From contig CAMWLR010000003.1 in NCBI GenBank assembly GCA_947175215.1, positions 1 through 64,000 of the forward strand: 64,000 nucleotides of DNA, read 5' to 3'. The stretch's first letter is position 1; every line of letters begins with the position of its first letter. The stretch is from an uncultured Porphyromonadaceae bacterium (lineage in GTDB: Bacteria > Bacteroidota > Bacteroidia > Bacteroidales > Muribaculaceae). The notes below the pieces were generated by a model. It searched no databases and was not told where the DNA came from. It was given only the letters and a program-made list of their open reading frames with translations. Positions 36,413 through 46,827 of the stretch are shown here, piece after piece. The translations under genes and the position numbers were made by a program.

Positions 36413-37729
36413 ATGGCTAAAAAGAGAAGTGTCAATGTCGTCACGCTCGGATGTTCTAAAAATCTGGTTGACTCTGAGCGTATTATCGCCATGCTCGGCG
36501 AGGCAGGGTTTGATGCCGCCCATCAGACTGATGAGCCTACTGACATCGTGGTGGTAAATACCTGCGGATTTATCGGGGACGCCAAAGAGGAGTCTGTAAA
36601 TACCATTCTTGAGTTTTGCGAGGCCAAACAGCGAGGCCAAATCTCCGAACTATACGTAATGGGATGTCTCTCAGAGCGCTATCGCGACACTCTCAAGACC
36701 GAAATCCCCGAGGTAGACCGATACTACGGTAAATTTGACTGGCCCGGGCTTATCGGTGATTTGACCGGAAATGTCAAAAAGGCCGATGACGCAAGTGACC
36801 GACGGCAACTCACCACTCCCTCTCATTATGCTTACGTCAAAATCTCTGAGGGATGTAACCGATTCTGCGCTTTCTGCGCCATTCCGCTCATAACCGGCAG
36901 ACATCACTCACGCCCGATAGAGGAGATAGTGGCTGAGGTGAAAGAATTGGTCTCACAAGGGGTGAGCGAGTTTAACATCATCGCCCAGGACCTGTCGAGC
37001 TATGGCCTCGACCTCTACGGCTCTCACCGGCTTGCCGAGCTGGTCGACCGGCTTGCCGATATCCCCGGTGTAGGACGCATAAGACTGCACTATGCCTACC
37101 CTGCTGACTTCCCGCACGACCTGCTCGATGTGATGGCCCGTCACGACAATGTCTGCAAATATCTCGACATTGCCCTGCAACATATCTCTGATCCGGTACT
37201 TAAAAATATGCGCCGTCATATCACCGCCGATGAGACCCGTCAGCTGCTTGCAGAGATACGCAAGCGTGTGCCCGGTATACATATCCGCACCACACTGATG
37301 GTCGGATTCCCCGGCGAGACAGACGAGGCCTTTGAGGAACTGATGGAGTTTGTCAGGGAGCAACGTTTTGAGCGTATGGGCGCGTTTGCCTACTGTGAAG
37401 AGGAGGGAACATTTGCCGCCAACAATCTCCCCGACAGCATCCCCGAGGATGTCAAGCAAGAGAGACTCAGCCGACTGATGACCTTGCAAGAAGAGATCTC
37501 TATGGAGATACAGCAACAGAAAAAAGGCAAGATACTTAAAGTCCTTATCGACAGCGAGGAGGAGGATTATTACGTCGGCCGTACCGAGTTTGATTCGCCC
37601 GAGGTAGACCCCGAGGTACTTGTCAACAAGACACGTACACTCTCGCCCGGTGATTATGTCGATGTGAAGATTACCGAAGCTCTCCCCTTTGAACTGATCG
37701 GCGAGCCGGTTGAGCATACCCGCCAATGA
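36413..37729 (+). CDS. rimO: Ribosomal protein S12 methylthiotransferase RimO
   Basis: MTTase N-domain VVTLGCSKNLVDSE, radical SAM ISEGCNRFCAFCAIPLITGRHHSR, TRAM domain. Confidence 0.96.
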   Translation: MAKKRSVNVVTLGCSKNLVDSERIIAMLGEAGFDAAHQTDEPTDIVVVNTCGFIGDAKEESVNTILEFCEAKQRGQISELYVMGCLSERYRDTLKTEIPEVDRYYGKFDWPGLIGDLTGNVKKADDASDRRQLTTPSHYAYVKISEGCNRFCAFCAIPLITGRHHSRPIEEIVAEVKELVSQGVSEFNIIAQDLSSYGLDLYGSHRLAELVDRLADIPGVGRIRLHYAYPADFPHDLLDVMARHDNVCKYLDIALQHISDPVLKNMRRHITADETRQLLAEIRKRVPGIHIRTTLMVGFPGETDEAFEELMEFVREQRFERMGAFAYCEEEGTFAANNLPDSIPEDVKQERLSRLMTLQEEISMEIQQQKKGKILKVLIDSEEEDYYVGRTEFDSPEVDPEVLVNKTRTLSPGDYVDVKITEALPFELIGEPVEHTRQ

Positions 37730-38841
37730 TACCGACTGCTGATACAGACACTGATATCATCATCATTGAGGCGGCCTCACGGTGTCTCTCACACCTGATA
37801 CCGTTTGCTGTCTGTCATCTTCCCGGAGCCGGGAATCTCGAGTTTTTCTGCGGTATACTCCCCGTTGATAAGAGAGAAAGCTATGCAGGCCTAAGTTTTG
37901 AAATCGGGCCATGGCTTGCTCCATGGAGTGAACGCATTACTCTCGGGCAGCAACAAACGCCGTTTGACATCCTCTCGTCAGTCGAGAGCGGACAACCTAA
38001 GACAGAGCCGTTTATCCCCAACCGACAGATCAGCAAAGAGGAATATCTAATGGCGGTGGCATCCATTACCGACCACTGTCGCAACCGTGACGGCAAAACC
38101 GTATATTCACGCGTAATAAGCGGTTGTAACCCCGACCTTAACATAGCAGAGGCAGCCCGTCGCCTTTTTGCCCAGTTTCCTGACAGTTTCGGCTTTCTCT
38201 ACTATACGCCTCAGACCGGTTGCTGGCTCGGTGCGACCCCCGAGACACTTCTTGATTACGAATACTCGACTCGTATGCTCTCGACCATGGCGTTTGCCGG
38301 GACGAGAAAAATTGCCAAGCGCAATACCCCGTGGGACGACAAGAACCTTCGAGAAAATCAGTTTGTTGCTGATTACATCAGTGAGCGGATGGCCCAGACA
38401 GGTATCATCCCCTCAATCAGCATCCCTTATACAGTTAATTACGGTGTGATCCAGCACCTGCGCCGTGACATCATAGCCACACTACCTGGGAACGTAAGAT
38501 TTTGGGCTGTCCTTGATCTGATAAATCCCACCCCGGCTCTGTGCGGCTATCCCCTCAAAGATGCCATAGAGGATATCAACCGCCACGAGTTACACACGCG
38601 AGGGTGTTACGGCGGTTTTTTAGGTGTATTACAATCCGTCGACAGGTATCAAGAACAGCACGTATCGAGCTTCCGCAGTTTTGTAAATCTGCGCAGTGCA
38701 CGTCTGTCACTCGCGGGTGACGGGATGTTCGAGCTATTCGTCGGCGGCGGTATTCTCTCAGGATCTGACCCACAATCAGAATGGGATGAGACCCGCGCCA
38801 AAGCTGCCCGGCTGATGGCGATACTCTTGCAAGGCGAGTAA
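37726..38841 (+). CDS. menF: Isochorismate synthase (chorismate-binding enzyme)
   Basis: Chorismate-binding C-terminal motifs: GATPETLLDYE, MAFAGTRK, NPTPALCGYPLKDA, YGGFLG, VGGGILSGSDPQSEWDET. Confidence 0.88.
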   Translation: MIPTADTDTDIIIIEAASRCLSHLIPFAVCHLPGAGNLEFFCGILPVDKRESYAGLSFEIGPWLAPWSERITLGQQQTPFDILSSVESGQPKTEPFIPNRQISKEEYLMAVASITDHCRNRDGKTVYSRVISGCNPDLNIAEAARRLFAQFPDSFGFLYYTPQTGCWLGATPETLLDYEYSTRMLSTMAFAGTRKIAKRNTPWDDKNLRENQFVADYISERMAQTGIIPSISIPYTVNYGVIQHLRRDIIATLPGNVRFWAVLDLINPTPALCGYPLKDAIEDINRHELHTRGCYGGFLGVLQSVDRYQEQHVSSFRSFVNLRSARLSLAGDGMFELFVGGGILSGSDPQSEWDETRAKAARLMAILLQGE

Positions 38842-38985
38842 CGTAGAAAGAGACTTCCCCTTTTACAATTCGATGTCTGAGATAGCTAACCCAAGCGGTT
38901 TTTAATGATATTTATGGTTGAGGGTAAGGGAAATTAGCAGGATATGTTGTAACTTTGCACACTAAGTGGATCTGAACTATATCCT

Positions 38986-40014
38986 ATGACTGACAATCTG
39001 ATTGAACGAGATAAAGTAGACGCTCTCAAGCGATATATCAATACCTCAAGACGCATGGTGATCACCTGCCATATCTCACCCGACGGTGATGCCATGGGGT
39101 CGTCGCTTGCTCTTTGCAGAATACTCCGAAATGCAGGTAAAGAGGTTAAGGTCATCACACCTGACACCCCACCTAAATACCTGATGTTTCTCCCTGGCGC
39201 CGAGCATATCGTGGTGTACTCGCGTTTTGAGAACTTTGCCAACAAACTGCTGGCTGAGACTGACCTCATATTCTGTCTCGACTACAACGACCCCAAACGT
39301 GTCGATCTTGTCTCGCCCGGGCTACTCGCTTCACCCGCTCCTAAGGTGATGATCGATCATCACCTCTACCCTGACACATTCCCTGACCTTGTAATCTCTC
39401 ATCCCGAGGTGTCATCGACATCGGCCCTGATCTATAAAGTGATATCTGCCGTCGGGATGCAACGTTTCATAGATTTCGAGGCAGCGACAGCCATTTATAC
39501 CGGTATGATGACCGATACAGGTAACTTCTCATACAACTCCAACGACCCCTCTCTCTACCGCATCATTGCACGTCTGCTCGAGAAAGGTATTGACAAAGAC
39601 TGGATTTATAAGAAAGTTTACTTTAACAATTCAATAAACCGCCTGAGACTCAACGGGTATGCCATGTCGCAGAAGTTAGAGCACTTTGCCGAACATAAAG
39701 CTGCCCTCATCACCCTTACACGCAAGGAACTCAACGAGTATCATTATCAGAAAGGTGATACCGAGGATCTGGTCAACCGTCCCCTCACCTGCCCTGATAT
39801 TGTTTACTCGATCTTCCTGCGCGAAGAGACAGATTACATCAAGGTCTCGACACGTAGCAAAGGCTCATTCCCTGTCAACAAGATGTGCAGCGAGTACTTT
39901 AACGGCGGAGGCCATCTCAACGCTGCCGGCGGAGAGTTTTATGGCACTCTCGACGAGGCGGTCGCCCGTCTGCATGAAGCCATGCCGGAATTTGACCATT
40001 ATCTCCCTGAATAA
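38986..40014 (+). CDS. DHH-family phosphoesterase (NrnA-like oligoribonuclease/pAp phosphatase)
   Basis: HISPDGDAMGSSLAL, LDYNDPKR, DHH in MIDHHLYPD, DHHA1 GGGHLNAAG. Confidence 0.93.
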   Translation: MTDNLIERDKVDALKRYINTSRRMVITCHISPDGDAMGSSLALCRILRNAGKEVKVITPDTPPKYLMFLPGAEHIVVYSRFENFANKLLAETDLIFCLDYNDPKRVDLVSPGLLASPAPKVMIDHHLYPDTFPDLVISHPEVSSTSALIYKVISAVGMQRFIDFEAATAIYTGMMTDTGNFSYNSNDPSLYRIIARLLEKGIDKDWIYKKVYFNNSINRLRLNGYAMSQKLEHFAEHKAALITLTRKELNEYHYQKGDTEDLVNRPLTCPDIVYSIFLREETDYIKVSTRSKGSFPVNKMCSEYFNGGGHLNAAGGEFYGTLDEAVARLHEAMPEFDHYLPE

Positions 40015-40053
40015 AATCACAACATTCACCGACATTAATACACCCCAATCATA

Positions 40054-40629
40054 ATGACACTTAAGAAAATATTGTGTCTCTCACTTAGCTCTGCCCTGCT
40101 GCTTATCCTGGGCTCATGCAAAGACACAAAAAGTTATGCCGAGTTGCTGACTGACGAAACCAAGGCAATCAATGTATTTCTGTCAGATCAGAATGTAATC
40201 CTCGACATTCCGGCCGACTCGGTATTTGTCTATGGCGAAGATGCGCCCTATTACCGTATCGACGAGGACGGCAACGTGTTTATGCAGGTCATAGACCCGG
40301 GCGAGGATAAGAAAGTGGCTGACGACACCCTTGTATTCTTCCGCTTTACCCGCTATAATCTCAGCGAATATGCCGTCACCGGCACACTCGGCGCAGGCGC
40401 GGGTAACTCAGAGAATATCGGCATGGGGTCTGCCTCATTCAGATTCAACAACTATACCCTCTCTACTTCATCACAATGGGGTTCAGGCATCCAGTTTCCC
40501 CTCAACTTCCTGGGGCTTAACAGCCATGTCAGACTTGTGATCAAATCGCAATTTGGTCTGACAAGCGAGATTGCCCAGGTCATCCCCTATCTCTATGACA
40601 TCCGCTATCTGCCGGCTGTCAGCGAGTAA
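40054..40629 (+). CDS. DUF4827-type lipoprotein
   Basis: Lipobox LILGSCKD; KSYAELLTDETKAINVFLSDQNVI. Confidence 0.8.
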   Translation: MTLKKILCLSLSSALLLILGSCKDTKSYAELLTDETKAINVFLSDQNVILDIPADSVFVYGEDAPYYRIDEDGNVFMQVIDPGEDKKVADDTLVFFRFTRYNLSEYAVTGTLGAGAGNSENIGMGSASFRFNNYTLSTSSQWGSGIQFPLNFLGLNSHVRLVIKSQFGLTSEIAQVIPYLYDIRYLPAVSE

Positions 40630-40663
40630 ACATCAACCTAAAAGCTGTAAAAAAAACTTTTTC

Positions 40664-42055
40664 ATGTCTCTGATTAAATCTATTTCCGGTATCCGCGGCA
40701 CTATCGGCGGAAAACCGGGTCAAGGGCTCAGCCCCATTGATGTGGTGAAATTTACCGCAGCCTACGCCACTCTTATCCGTAAGACCACAACACGCGACAC
40801 CAACCTTATCGTTGTCGGCCGTGACGCACGTCTGTCGGGCAAGATGGTCGACTCTCTGGTGGTGTCAACCCTTTGTGCAATGGGGTTTGACGTAGTCAAT
40901 ATCGGTCTGGCCAGTACCCCCACTACCGAGGTAGCCGTTGTCGGTGAAAAAGCCTGCGGAGGGATCATCCTCACAGCCTCACACAACCCCGTGCAGTGGA
41001 ATGCGCTCAAGCTCCTCAACGAGAACGGTGAGTTCCTCAATGACGCTGAGGGTAAAGAGGTACTGCGTATCGCCAACGCCGAGGAATTTGAGTTTGTCGA
41101 TGTTATGGCTTTAGGTCATGAGATGACCAACACCACCTGGAATCAGCGTCATATCCGTCAGGTACTCGATCTGCGCCTCGTCGATGTCGATGCTATCCGC
41201 AAGGCTGACTTTACAGTCGCTGTCGATGCCGTCAACTCGGTCGGTGGTATCATCATCCCTCAGTTGCTGCGCGCTTTAGGCGTAAAGAATATCGTCGAAC
41301 TCAATTGCGAGGCCACCGGAAAATTTGCCCATACACCCGAACCTATCCCCGAAAATCTCACACAGATCGCCGATCTAATGAAAGAGGGTAAAGCTGATGT
41401 AGGTTTTGTCGTTGACCCGGATGTAGACCGTCTTGCCATCGTAATGGAGAACGGTGAGATGTTTGTCGAGGAATATACTCTCGTGGCAGTGGCCGACTAT
41501 GTGCTCCGTCATACCCCCGGCGCAACTGTCTCTAATCTCAGTTCGTCACGCGCATTGCGCGATGTCACCGAGGCGTTAGGCTGCAGCTATTCACCTGCAG
41601 CTGTCGGTGAGGTAAACGTTGTCACAAAGATGAAGGAGACAAACGCCGTTATCGGCGGCGAGGGTAACGGTGGTGTGATTTATCCCGAAGCACATTACGG
41701 CCGCGACGCCCTCGTGGGTGTAGCCCTCTTCTTGACCCTTATGGCCAAGAGCGGTAAAAAGGTGACCGAACTCAAAGCCGGATATCCCGCATACGCTATC
41801 GCCAAGAACAAGATCGAGCTGACACCCGAGATTGATGTCGATGCTATTCTCGAGGCCGTTAAAGAGCGTTATAAATCAGAGAAAATCACAGATATCGACG
41901 GTGTCAAGATAGACTTCGCCCAATCATGGGTACACCTGCGTAAATCAAATACCGAGCCGATTATCCGCATTTATGCCGAGGCTCACACGATGGATGAGGC
42001 TGATGCCCTCGCCAACGACATAAAGGGTGTGATTGCTTCGATCTGCAAGGTATGA
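40664..42055 (+). CDS. glmM: Phosphoglucosamine mutase
   Basis: SISGIRGTIG start, catalytic TASHNPVQWNALK, DPDVDRLAI metal loop, EGNGGVIYP, RKSNTEPIIRIYAEA. Confidence 0.93.
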   Translation: MSLIKSISGIRGTIGGKPGQGLSPIDVVKFTAAYATLIRKTTTRDTNLIVVGRDARLSGKMVDSLVVSTLCAMGFDVVNIGLASTPTTEVAVVGEKACGGIILTASHNPVQWNALKLLNENGEFLNDAEGKEVLRIANAEEFEFVDVMALGHEMTNTTWNQRHIRQVLDLRLVDVDAIRKADFTVAVDAVNSVGGIIIPQLLRALGVKNIVELNCEATGKFAHTPEPIPENLTQIADLMKEGKADVGFVVDPDVDRLAIVMENGEMFVEEYTLVAVADYVLRHTPGATVSNLSSSRALRDVTEALGCSYSPAAVGEVNVVTKMKETNAVIGGEGNGGVIYPEAHYGRDALVGVALFLTLMAKSGKKVTELKAGYPAYAIAKNKIELTPEIDVDAILEAVKERYKSEKITDIDGVKIDFAQSWVHLRKSNTEPIIRIYAEAHTMDEADALANDIKGVIASICKV

Positions 42056-43035
42056 AGATTTCAGCCCTGATACGCACAACCCTGTTGATATTGGTGGCCG
42101 CTGTGACAGGTTTCACGGCGGCTGCCGAGCAATGGGCACAGCCCAAGGTCTCTGTAGCTATACTCCGCAGCGAGCCTCGGCATGCCGCCGAACAGGTGTC
42201 ACAGGTCGTGATGGGTACACCGCTTAAAGTAATCAAATCAGGCCGTGAATGGTGGCAGGTAGAGACCCCCGAGGGTTATACCGGATACATCCGCAACAAC
42301 ACTTTGACACCACTCTCTGACGGTGAGATGGCACAATGGCGTAAATCGAGACGTGGTGTAGTGACAGCAGACCGCACGATTTACGTCACCGTCACTCCCA
42401 CCGCCGATGAGTTGGCCGACCGTGTTACAGATATAGTCAGCGGCTCAATTGTGAGAATCGGAGATGTTACTCCCGCCTCTACAAGCGGCATAATATCAGG
42501 TGACAACGCCGGCGATGTCATAACATTGATAATTCTGCCCGACGGGCGCAAAGGTTATTTACCTGCACGCTATCTGAAGCCGATCGAGCAGTGGGCCGAT
42601 CAAAACTGGGATGCCACTAAGCTCCCATCCTATGCCAGTCGCCTTATGGGTACTCCTTACGTATGGGGTGGCACATCAACCAAGGGAATGGATTGCTCGG
42701 GGCTGACACAGATAACCGCCTACCGCTACGGGGTATTATTACCTCGTGATGCATCTCAGCAAATCAAAGTAGGTGCTGTCGTTGACAAATCTCGTCCGGC
42801 TGACTTCAAAGCGGGTGATCTGCTTTTCTTTGGCAACGTCAACACCGGGCGTGTCACCCATGTGGCAATATCTCAAGGCGGGTATGACTATATCCACAGT
42901 TCGGCACGTGTACGCCAAAGTTCTCTCGACCCCGCTTCGCCTTTATATGAGAATCCGGGATTGATCGGTGTCAGGAGAATTGATGAAACAACCGCCGGCA
43001 AACTCGCGTTAAAGTCTCACCCCTGGTATTTCTGA
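42052..43035 (+). CDS. C40 family (NlpC/P60) peptidase with SH3b domains
   Basis: GTPYVWGGTSTKGMDCSGLTQ catalytic motif, GRVTHVAI; 4-nt overlap with glmM. Confidence 0.93.
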   Translation: MKISALIRTTLLILVAAVTGFTAAAEQWAQPKVSVAILRSEPRHAAEQVSQVVMGTPLKVIKSGREWWQVETPEGYTGYIRNNTLTPLSDGEMAQWRKSRRGVVTADRTIYVTVTPTADELADRVTDIVSGSIVRIGDVTPASTSGIISGDNAGDVITLIILPDGRKGYLPARYLKPIEQWADQNWDATKLPSYASRLMGTPYVWGGTSTKGMDCSGLTQITAYRYGVLLPRDASQQIKVGAVVDKSRPADFKAGDLLFFGNVNTGRVTHVAISQGGYDYIHSSARVRQSSLDPASPLYENPGLIGVRRIDETTAGKLALKSHPWYF

Positions 43036-43066
43036 AATATATTATTAACTCTCTGACTATCACAAT

Positions 43067-43546
43067 ATGATAAAGACCACTCCCCGACAAGGTTTCATGG
43101 CGCGTAACATACTCTTTTTAGCTATGTTTATGATGACACTGTCAGGCCTGAGTCTGTCATCATGCGGTCATGACGAGACGAGCCAATTGCCACGCGAGAT
43201 ACAGCAATTCATCAGTAAGTATTTCGCCGGACAAGGAGTATCCTCATACGACGAATCTGCCGGTAGTTACACTGTCAATCTCGACAACTCTGCCACGCTT
43301 GTGTTCAACTCATCTCTCGTATGGATAGCTGTTGACGGTAACGGAGGCACACTGCCACAGCAATTTCTTTATGACGAGTTCCCCGCGATTCTCTATGACT
43401 ATATCGTCACAACCGACAATCTGGCCAACGTCTATTCGGTGACACGTGACAATAAAGTCTATACGGTGACATTCCACAATAATATAATCAGTTACAGTAT
43501 TGCCAACGGCGAAATCAAGCCTGTCGTCACCGGCTCGGGGGAATAA
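43067..43546 (+). CDS. PepSY-like (DUF2874-type) periplasmic lipoprotein
   Basis: Signal/lipobox LSSCGHDET; QLPREIQQFISKYFAGQGVSSYDES. Confidence 0.75.
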   Translation: MIKTTPRQGFMARNILFLAMFMMTLSGLSLSSCGHDETSQLPREIQQFISKYFAGQGVSSYDESAGSYTVNLDNSATLVFNSSLVWIAVDGNGGTLPQQFLYDEFPAILYDYIVTTDNLANVYSVTRDNKVYTVTFHNNIISYSIANGEIKPVVTGSGE

Positions 43547-44498
43547 GACTGAATCTCAGGCGCGATTTATCTCGCGGGAAGTGTAGGTCTAATATCGGAC
43601 CGTTGAGTTCGCCCCACAGATCTGTCGCCTCGACGATACCATCGGCATATCGCCACACCAAGTTATAATGATTCTGAAAGATTGTCGGTATAAGACGACC
43701 TTTAAGCATACCCTTGTGCCATACGTCACAATTCTCGTCGGCACCCGATAGATAGATGATGTCAAAACCGCCATCATCACGTGGTGACAGTCCGATGCGG
43801 TAATAGCCGCCCAAACGCACACCGGTCAGTAATGTCTCCCGGTCGAGATATTCATATTCGTCATAACGGACCGTCTCGGCGGTCATCAACGGCAATATTG
43901 ACTCGTAAGATTCTGCACACTTGATATTCACAGATAAAATCTTTAGCGGGGAGTCACCCGCAGTCACTGAGAGGGAGACAGGGACACCTTTACATAAGAA
44001 ACTACCCACCTGGGAGAGCGTCGTATTACCCGCGCTTATCGCGATAGTCCCCTTCGCATCAGACTCAAAAGAGACAGTAAAAGCAGTTGATTCATCAACA
44101 TCTGTTATAACCGTCCTACATACTGATTCATCGGGCATATATATTGACTCATCATACGCACTGATTTCAAAGTAAAGTCTACGTGGTGAATCTTCGGTCA
44201 TTGCCGGTGCGCCCGCGCTCACTATGACACATATCACCCGCCGTCCCTCCTGATCAGACAGAATAAACTCAGGCATTCTGCCTGACTCTTTATTACCATA
44301 TTTACTAATTGACAACTCGCATCGTACCTCACACGATATAATTGCAGAGGAATCTGTCGGTGATAGCCATTGCTCACCTGCCTCTAAATTTACATCTGCG
44401 GCCTCCAAACGTCCCACGGCGGCGTGCGCAGTCATCATCAATGGCATCATAGACGCCATCAAACAGATATTCAAAAGGATATAGCGCCCCCACGTCAT
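43527..44498 (-). CDS. Uncharacterised secreted protein
   Basis: Signal peptide; 323 aa; overlaps miaA stop by 4 nt. Confidence 0.7.
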   Translation of the reverse strand: MTWGRYILLNICLMASMMPLMMTAHAAVGRLEAADVNLEAGEQWLSPTDSSAIISCEVRCELSISKYGNKESGRMPEFILSDQEGRRVICVIVSAGAPAMTEDSPRRLYFEISAYDESIYMPDESVCRTVITDVDESTAFTVSFESDAKGTIAISAGNTTLSQVGSFLCKGVPVSLSVTAGDSPLKILSVNIKCAESYESILPLMTAETVRYDEYEYLDRETLLTGVRLGGYYRIGLSPRDDGGFDIIYLSGADENCDVWHKGMLKGRLIPTIFQNHYNLVWRYADGIVEATDLWGELNGPILDLHFPRDKSRLRFSLIPPSR

Positions 44499-45454
44499 CT
44501 GTCAGGAAATTGAGAATGATAGAGTTCGATAGCCTGGCGTGCAAAATCCTCCGGAGTGAGCATCCCCGAGAGCCAGTTGATTTTCATGCCACGCTTCTCA
44601 GCCCCCCTGAACCATGTCATCTGACGTTTTGCAAACTGATGTATGGCCATCTCGAGCCGCAAGCGCATTTCGGCATAGCTCATCTTTCCAAGCAGATGTT
44701 CGGTCAGAAATTTATACTCAAGGCCGTAATATATCAGATTCTCAGGAGGGATACCACTGTCAAGCAGATTCCTGACCTCATCAAGCATCCCCTCCTGCAA
44801 CCTCGCATCGAGCCTGCGTGTAATACGCTCGCGTCTCAGTTCCCGGCTTATATCTACACCGATCACGGTTGCCGGGCGTGGTTTTGGATTACGGGCCTCC
44901 CGCGCCTCATCAGGGTGCGAAATATAATATTCCTCAATCTCGATCGCCCTGATCGCCCGCTGACAGGTATCTACATCAGTCGTGTTATGGAGCGACTTCA
45001 TCTTTGCGAGGATTGTCGTCAGGTCATCCAGAGATTTACCGGCCAATGACTCGCGCAGAGGCGGATTCTCCGGTACCGGTGGTAATCTCAGTCCTTTTAT
45101 GAATGACTCAACGTATAAGCCTGACCCACCGCACAACACAGGCAACTTACCGCGCTTAGAGATATCGGCAAGCGCACTGTCGGCATCACGAAGATACTGA
45201 AACAGATTATATTTATCGCCGGCGGGGACTACATCTATAAGATGATATGGTATATCTCCATAATCGCCGAGATCTTTCCCCGTGCCGATATCCATGCCAC
45301 GGTAAACCTGCCGCGAGTCTCCGCTTAGTATCTCGCCTCCGGCGATACGGGCTATCTCGACCGCAAATCGGGTCTTACCCGAGGCCGTAGGGCCTACCAC
45401 GGCAATCAATGACGCGCCGGCTACAGCAGTCTCTTTACCCGATAACTCAGTCAT
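44495..45454 (-). CDS. miaA: tRNA dimethylallyltransferase MiaA
   Basis: VVGPTASGKTRFAVEIAR, SGDSRQVYRGMDIGTGK, HLIDVV, CGGSGLYVESFIKGL, RQMTWFR. Confidence 0.96.
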   Translation of the reverse strand: MTELSGKETAVAGASLIAVVGPTASGKTRFAVEIARIAGGEILSGDSRQVYRGMDIGTGKDLGDYGDIPYHLIDVVPAGDKYNLFQYLRDADSALADISKRGKLPVLCGGSGLYVESFIKGLRLPPVPENPPLRESLAGKSLDDLTTILAKMKSLHNTTDVDTCQRAIRAIEIEEYYISHPDEAREARNPKPRPATVIGVDISRELRRERITRRLDARLQEGMLDEVRNLLDSGIPPENLIYYGLEYKFLTEHLLGKMSYAEMRLRLEMAIHQFAKRQMTWFRGAEKRGMKINWLSGMLTPEDFARQAIELYHSQFPDR

Positions 45455-45460
45455 CGCCTG

Positions 45461-46825
45461 TCAGGTAAACAGATGAAACGTTGGGGTATGCTGCCTGAAC
45501 TTCTTCTCAAGCTGTTTGAAAAAACGGCGGATGCGATAGAAGTGGCTGTCTTCATTAAGATGCCCGACAAACAGCCAGTGACCGTCATTATAGTCAACAT
45601 CCCATGTACGGATATCCTTGAGACGGAATGTAGGTCGATAATGCTTGAATTTGTATAATCGCTTCCCCTCGCGGTCATAGGTCTTCCATGCCATCGCGAT
45701 ATGGTAAATGCGTGATAATTCAGAATTCAGCTCGGCTCCCACAAGGCGTTGGATGATAAGCTGGCGCAACTCACCGAGCGAGAACCATTCTCCGCGCAAT
45801 TTAGACTCTATGATCTCGTCGGGATTCTCGATGAATGCAAAGAAATGGAATATATTCCTGAAAGTTACGTTATCCGGACTTTCATACAGCGGTTTTATCT
45901 CGGCATCTTTTATGCCCGTAATCTGCTTGAACAGTTCGGCCGCACGGTTCTTATCGATTCTCTCCTGATACGGCAGTTTGACAATTGCAGGGGTATCGAA
46001 GCGTTTGATTATCTGACCGTTGCTGTAGTTCTTATCAGTCTGGCGTATATCAAGAAGCATACGATCCTTACAGATAACTATAAATCTGACCGTAGACGAA
46101 CTCGGATTCTCTATAAAATACCCCTCGTCATTCTGGCAATTATAAACCCATAGCGAGTAATAACGCCACCCGAGATATATCAGTGACAGCACATACAGCG
46201 CCAAAGGCAGCCATATAAAGAAGAAATAATCGGCCCTGTTGAGATTGACATTAATATAGACTCTGAGATAATATACCCAGTCGACCACCGATAGTCCGGC
46301 GGTTATAAACATGATCAGGCGTGTCTGGAATCGCCATTCACGATGATACAGACGACCGATATAACCATTTTTAATTACACTGCCATAGCGCAAGTGGCAA
46401 AGCTGACACACCAGCGGTTCACGCTTTTGCGCCAGAAAGCAAGCGGCCACAATCGCCGTTACCGGCGCACTGATCAAAATACCCAGCAGCGGAGCATGCT
46501 CTTGCACGGGCTGGCCGGTAATCTCAAACGCATTATCTCCGGTTAGGAAATAACGCAGTATCACGATGCCCGTGATTATTAATAGTATCACCGAAACCTC
46601 TTTGTACAGGCGCGAGCATACAGGCACTTTCTGGTCTTTCATCACCGCCCTCACGCCTTGTAACGAGAAGAACAATATGATGCAGACCGGTCCCAGCCAC
46701 TCCTGGGGGATAAGCGGTGAGACAAAGGATAGTATCGCGAGGAATCCTATAGCGATGGCCCAATTGCGCCATAAACTGAATATGGCGCTGCTGAGGCCCT
46801 CTCTGCGTTGATCTTTATGGAACAT
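45461..46825 (-). CDS. Multi-TM membrane protein with C-terminal degenerate Nudix-like domain
   Basis: N-terminal half with several TM segments; C-terminal RFIVICKDRMLLDIRQ ... NRAAELFKQITGIKDAEIKPLYESPDNVTFRNIFHFFAFIENPDEIIESKLRGEWFSLGELRQL. Confidence 0.72.
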   Translation of the reverse strand: MFHKDQRREGLSSAIFSLWRNWAIAIGFLAILSFVSPLIPQEWLGPVCIILFFSLQGVRAVMKDQKVPVCSRLYKEVSVILLIITGIVILRYFLTGDNAFEITGQPVQEHAPLLGILISAPVTAIVAACFLAQKREPLVCQLCHLRYGSVIKNGYIGRLYHREWRFQTRLIMFITAGLSVVDWVYYLRVYINVNLNRADYFFFIWLPLALYVLSLIYLGWRYYSLWVYNCQNDEGYFIENPSSSTVRFIVICKDRMLLDIRQTDKNYSNGQIIKRFDTPAIVKLPYQERIDKNRAAELFKQITGIKDAEIKPLYESPDNVTFRNIFHFFAFIENPDEIIESKLRGEWFSLGELRQLIIQRLVGAELNSELSRIYHIAMAWKTYDREGKRLYKFKHYRPTFRLKDIRTWDVDYNDGHWLFVGHLNEDSHFYRIRRFFKQLEKKFRQHTPTFHLFT

Positions 46826-46827
46826 AA

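Noticed and set aside
36953-37726. 257-aa antisense ORF opposite rimO
   Set aside because: Mirror-frame ORF; rimO with its radical SAM motif accounts for the region
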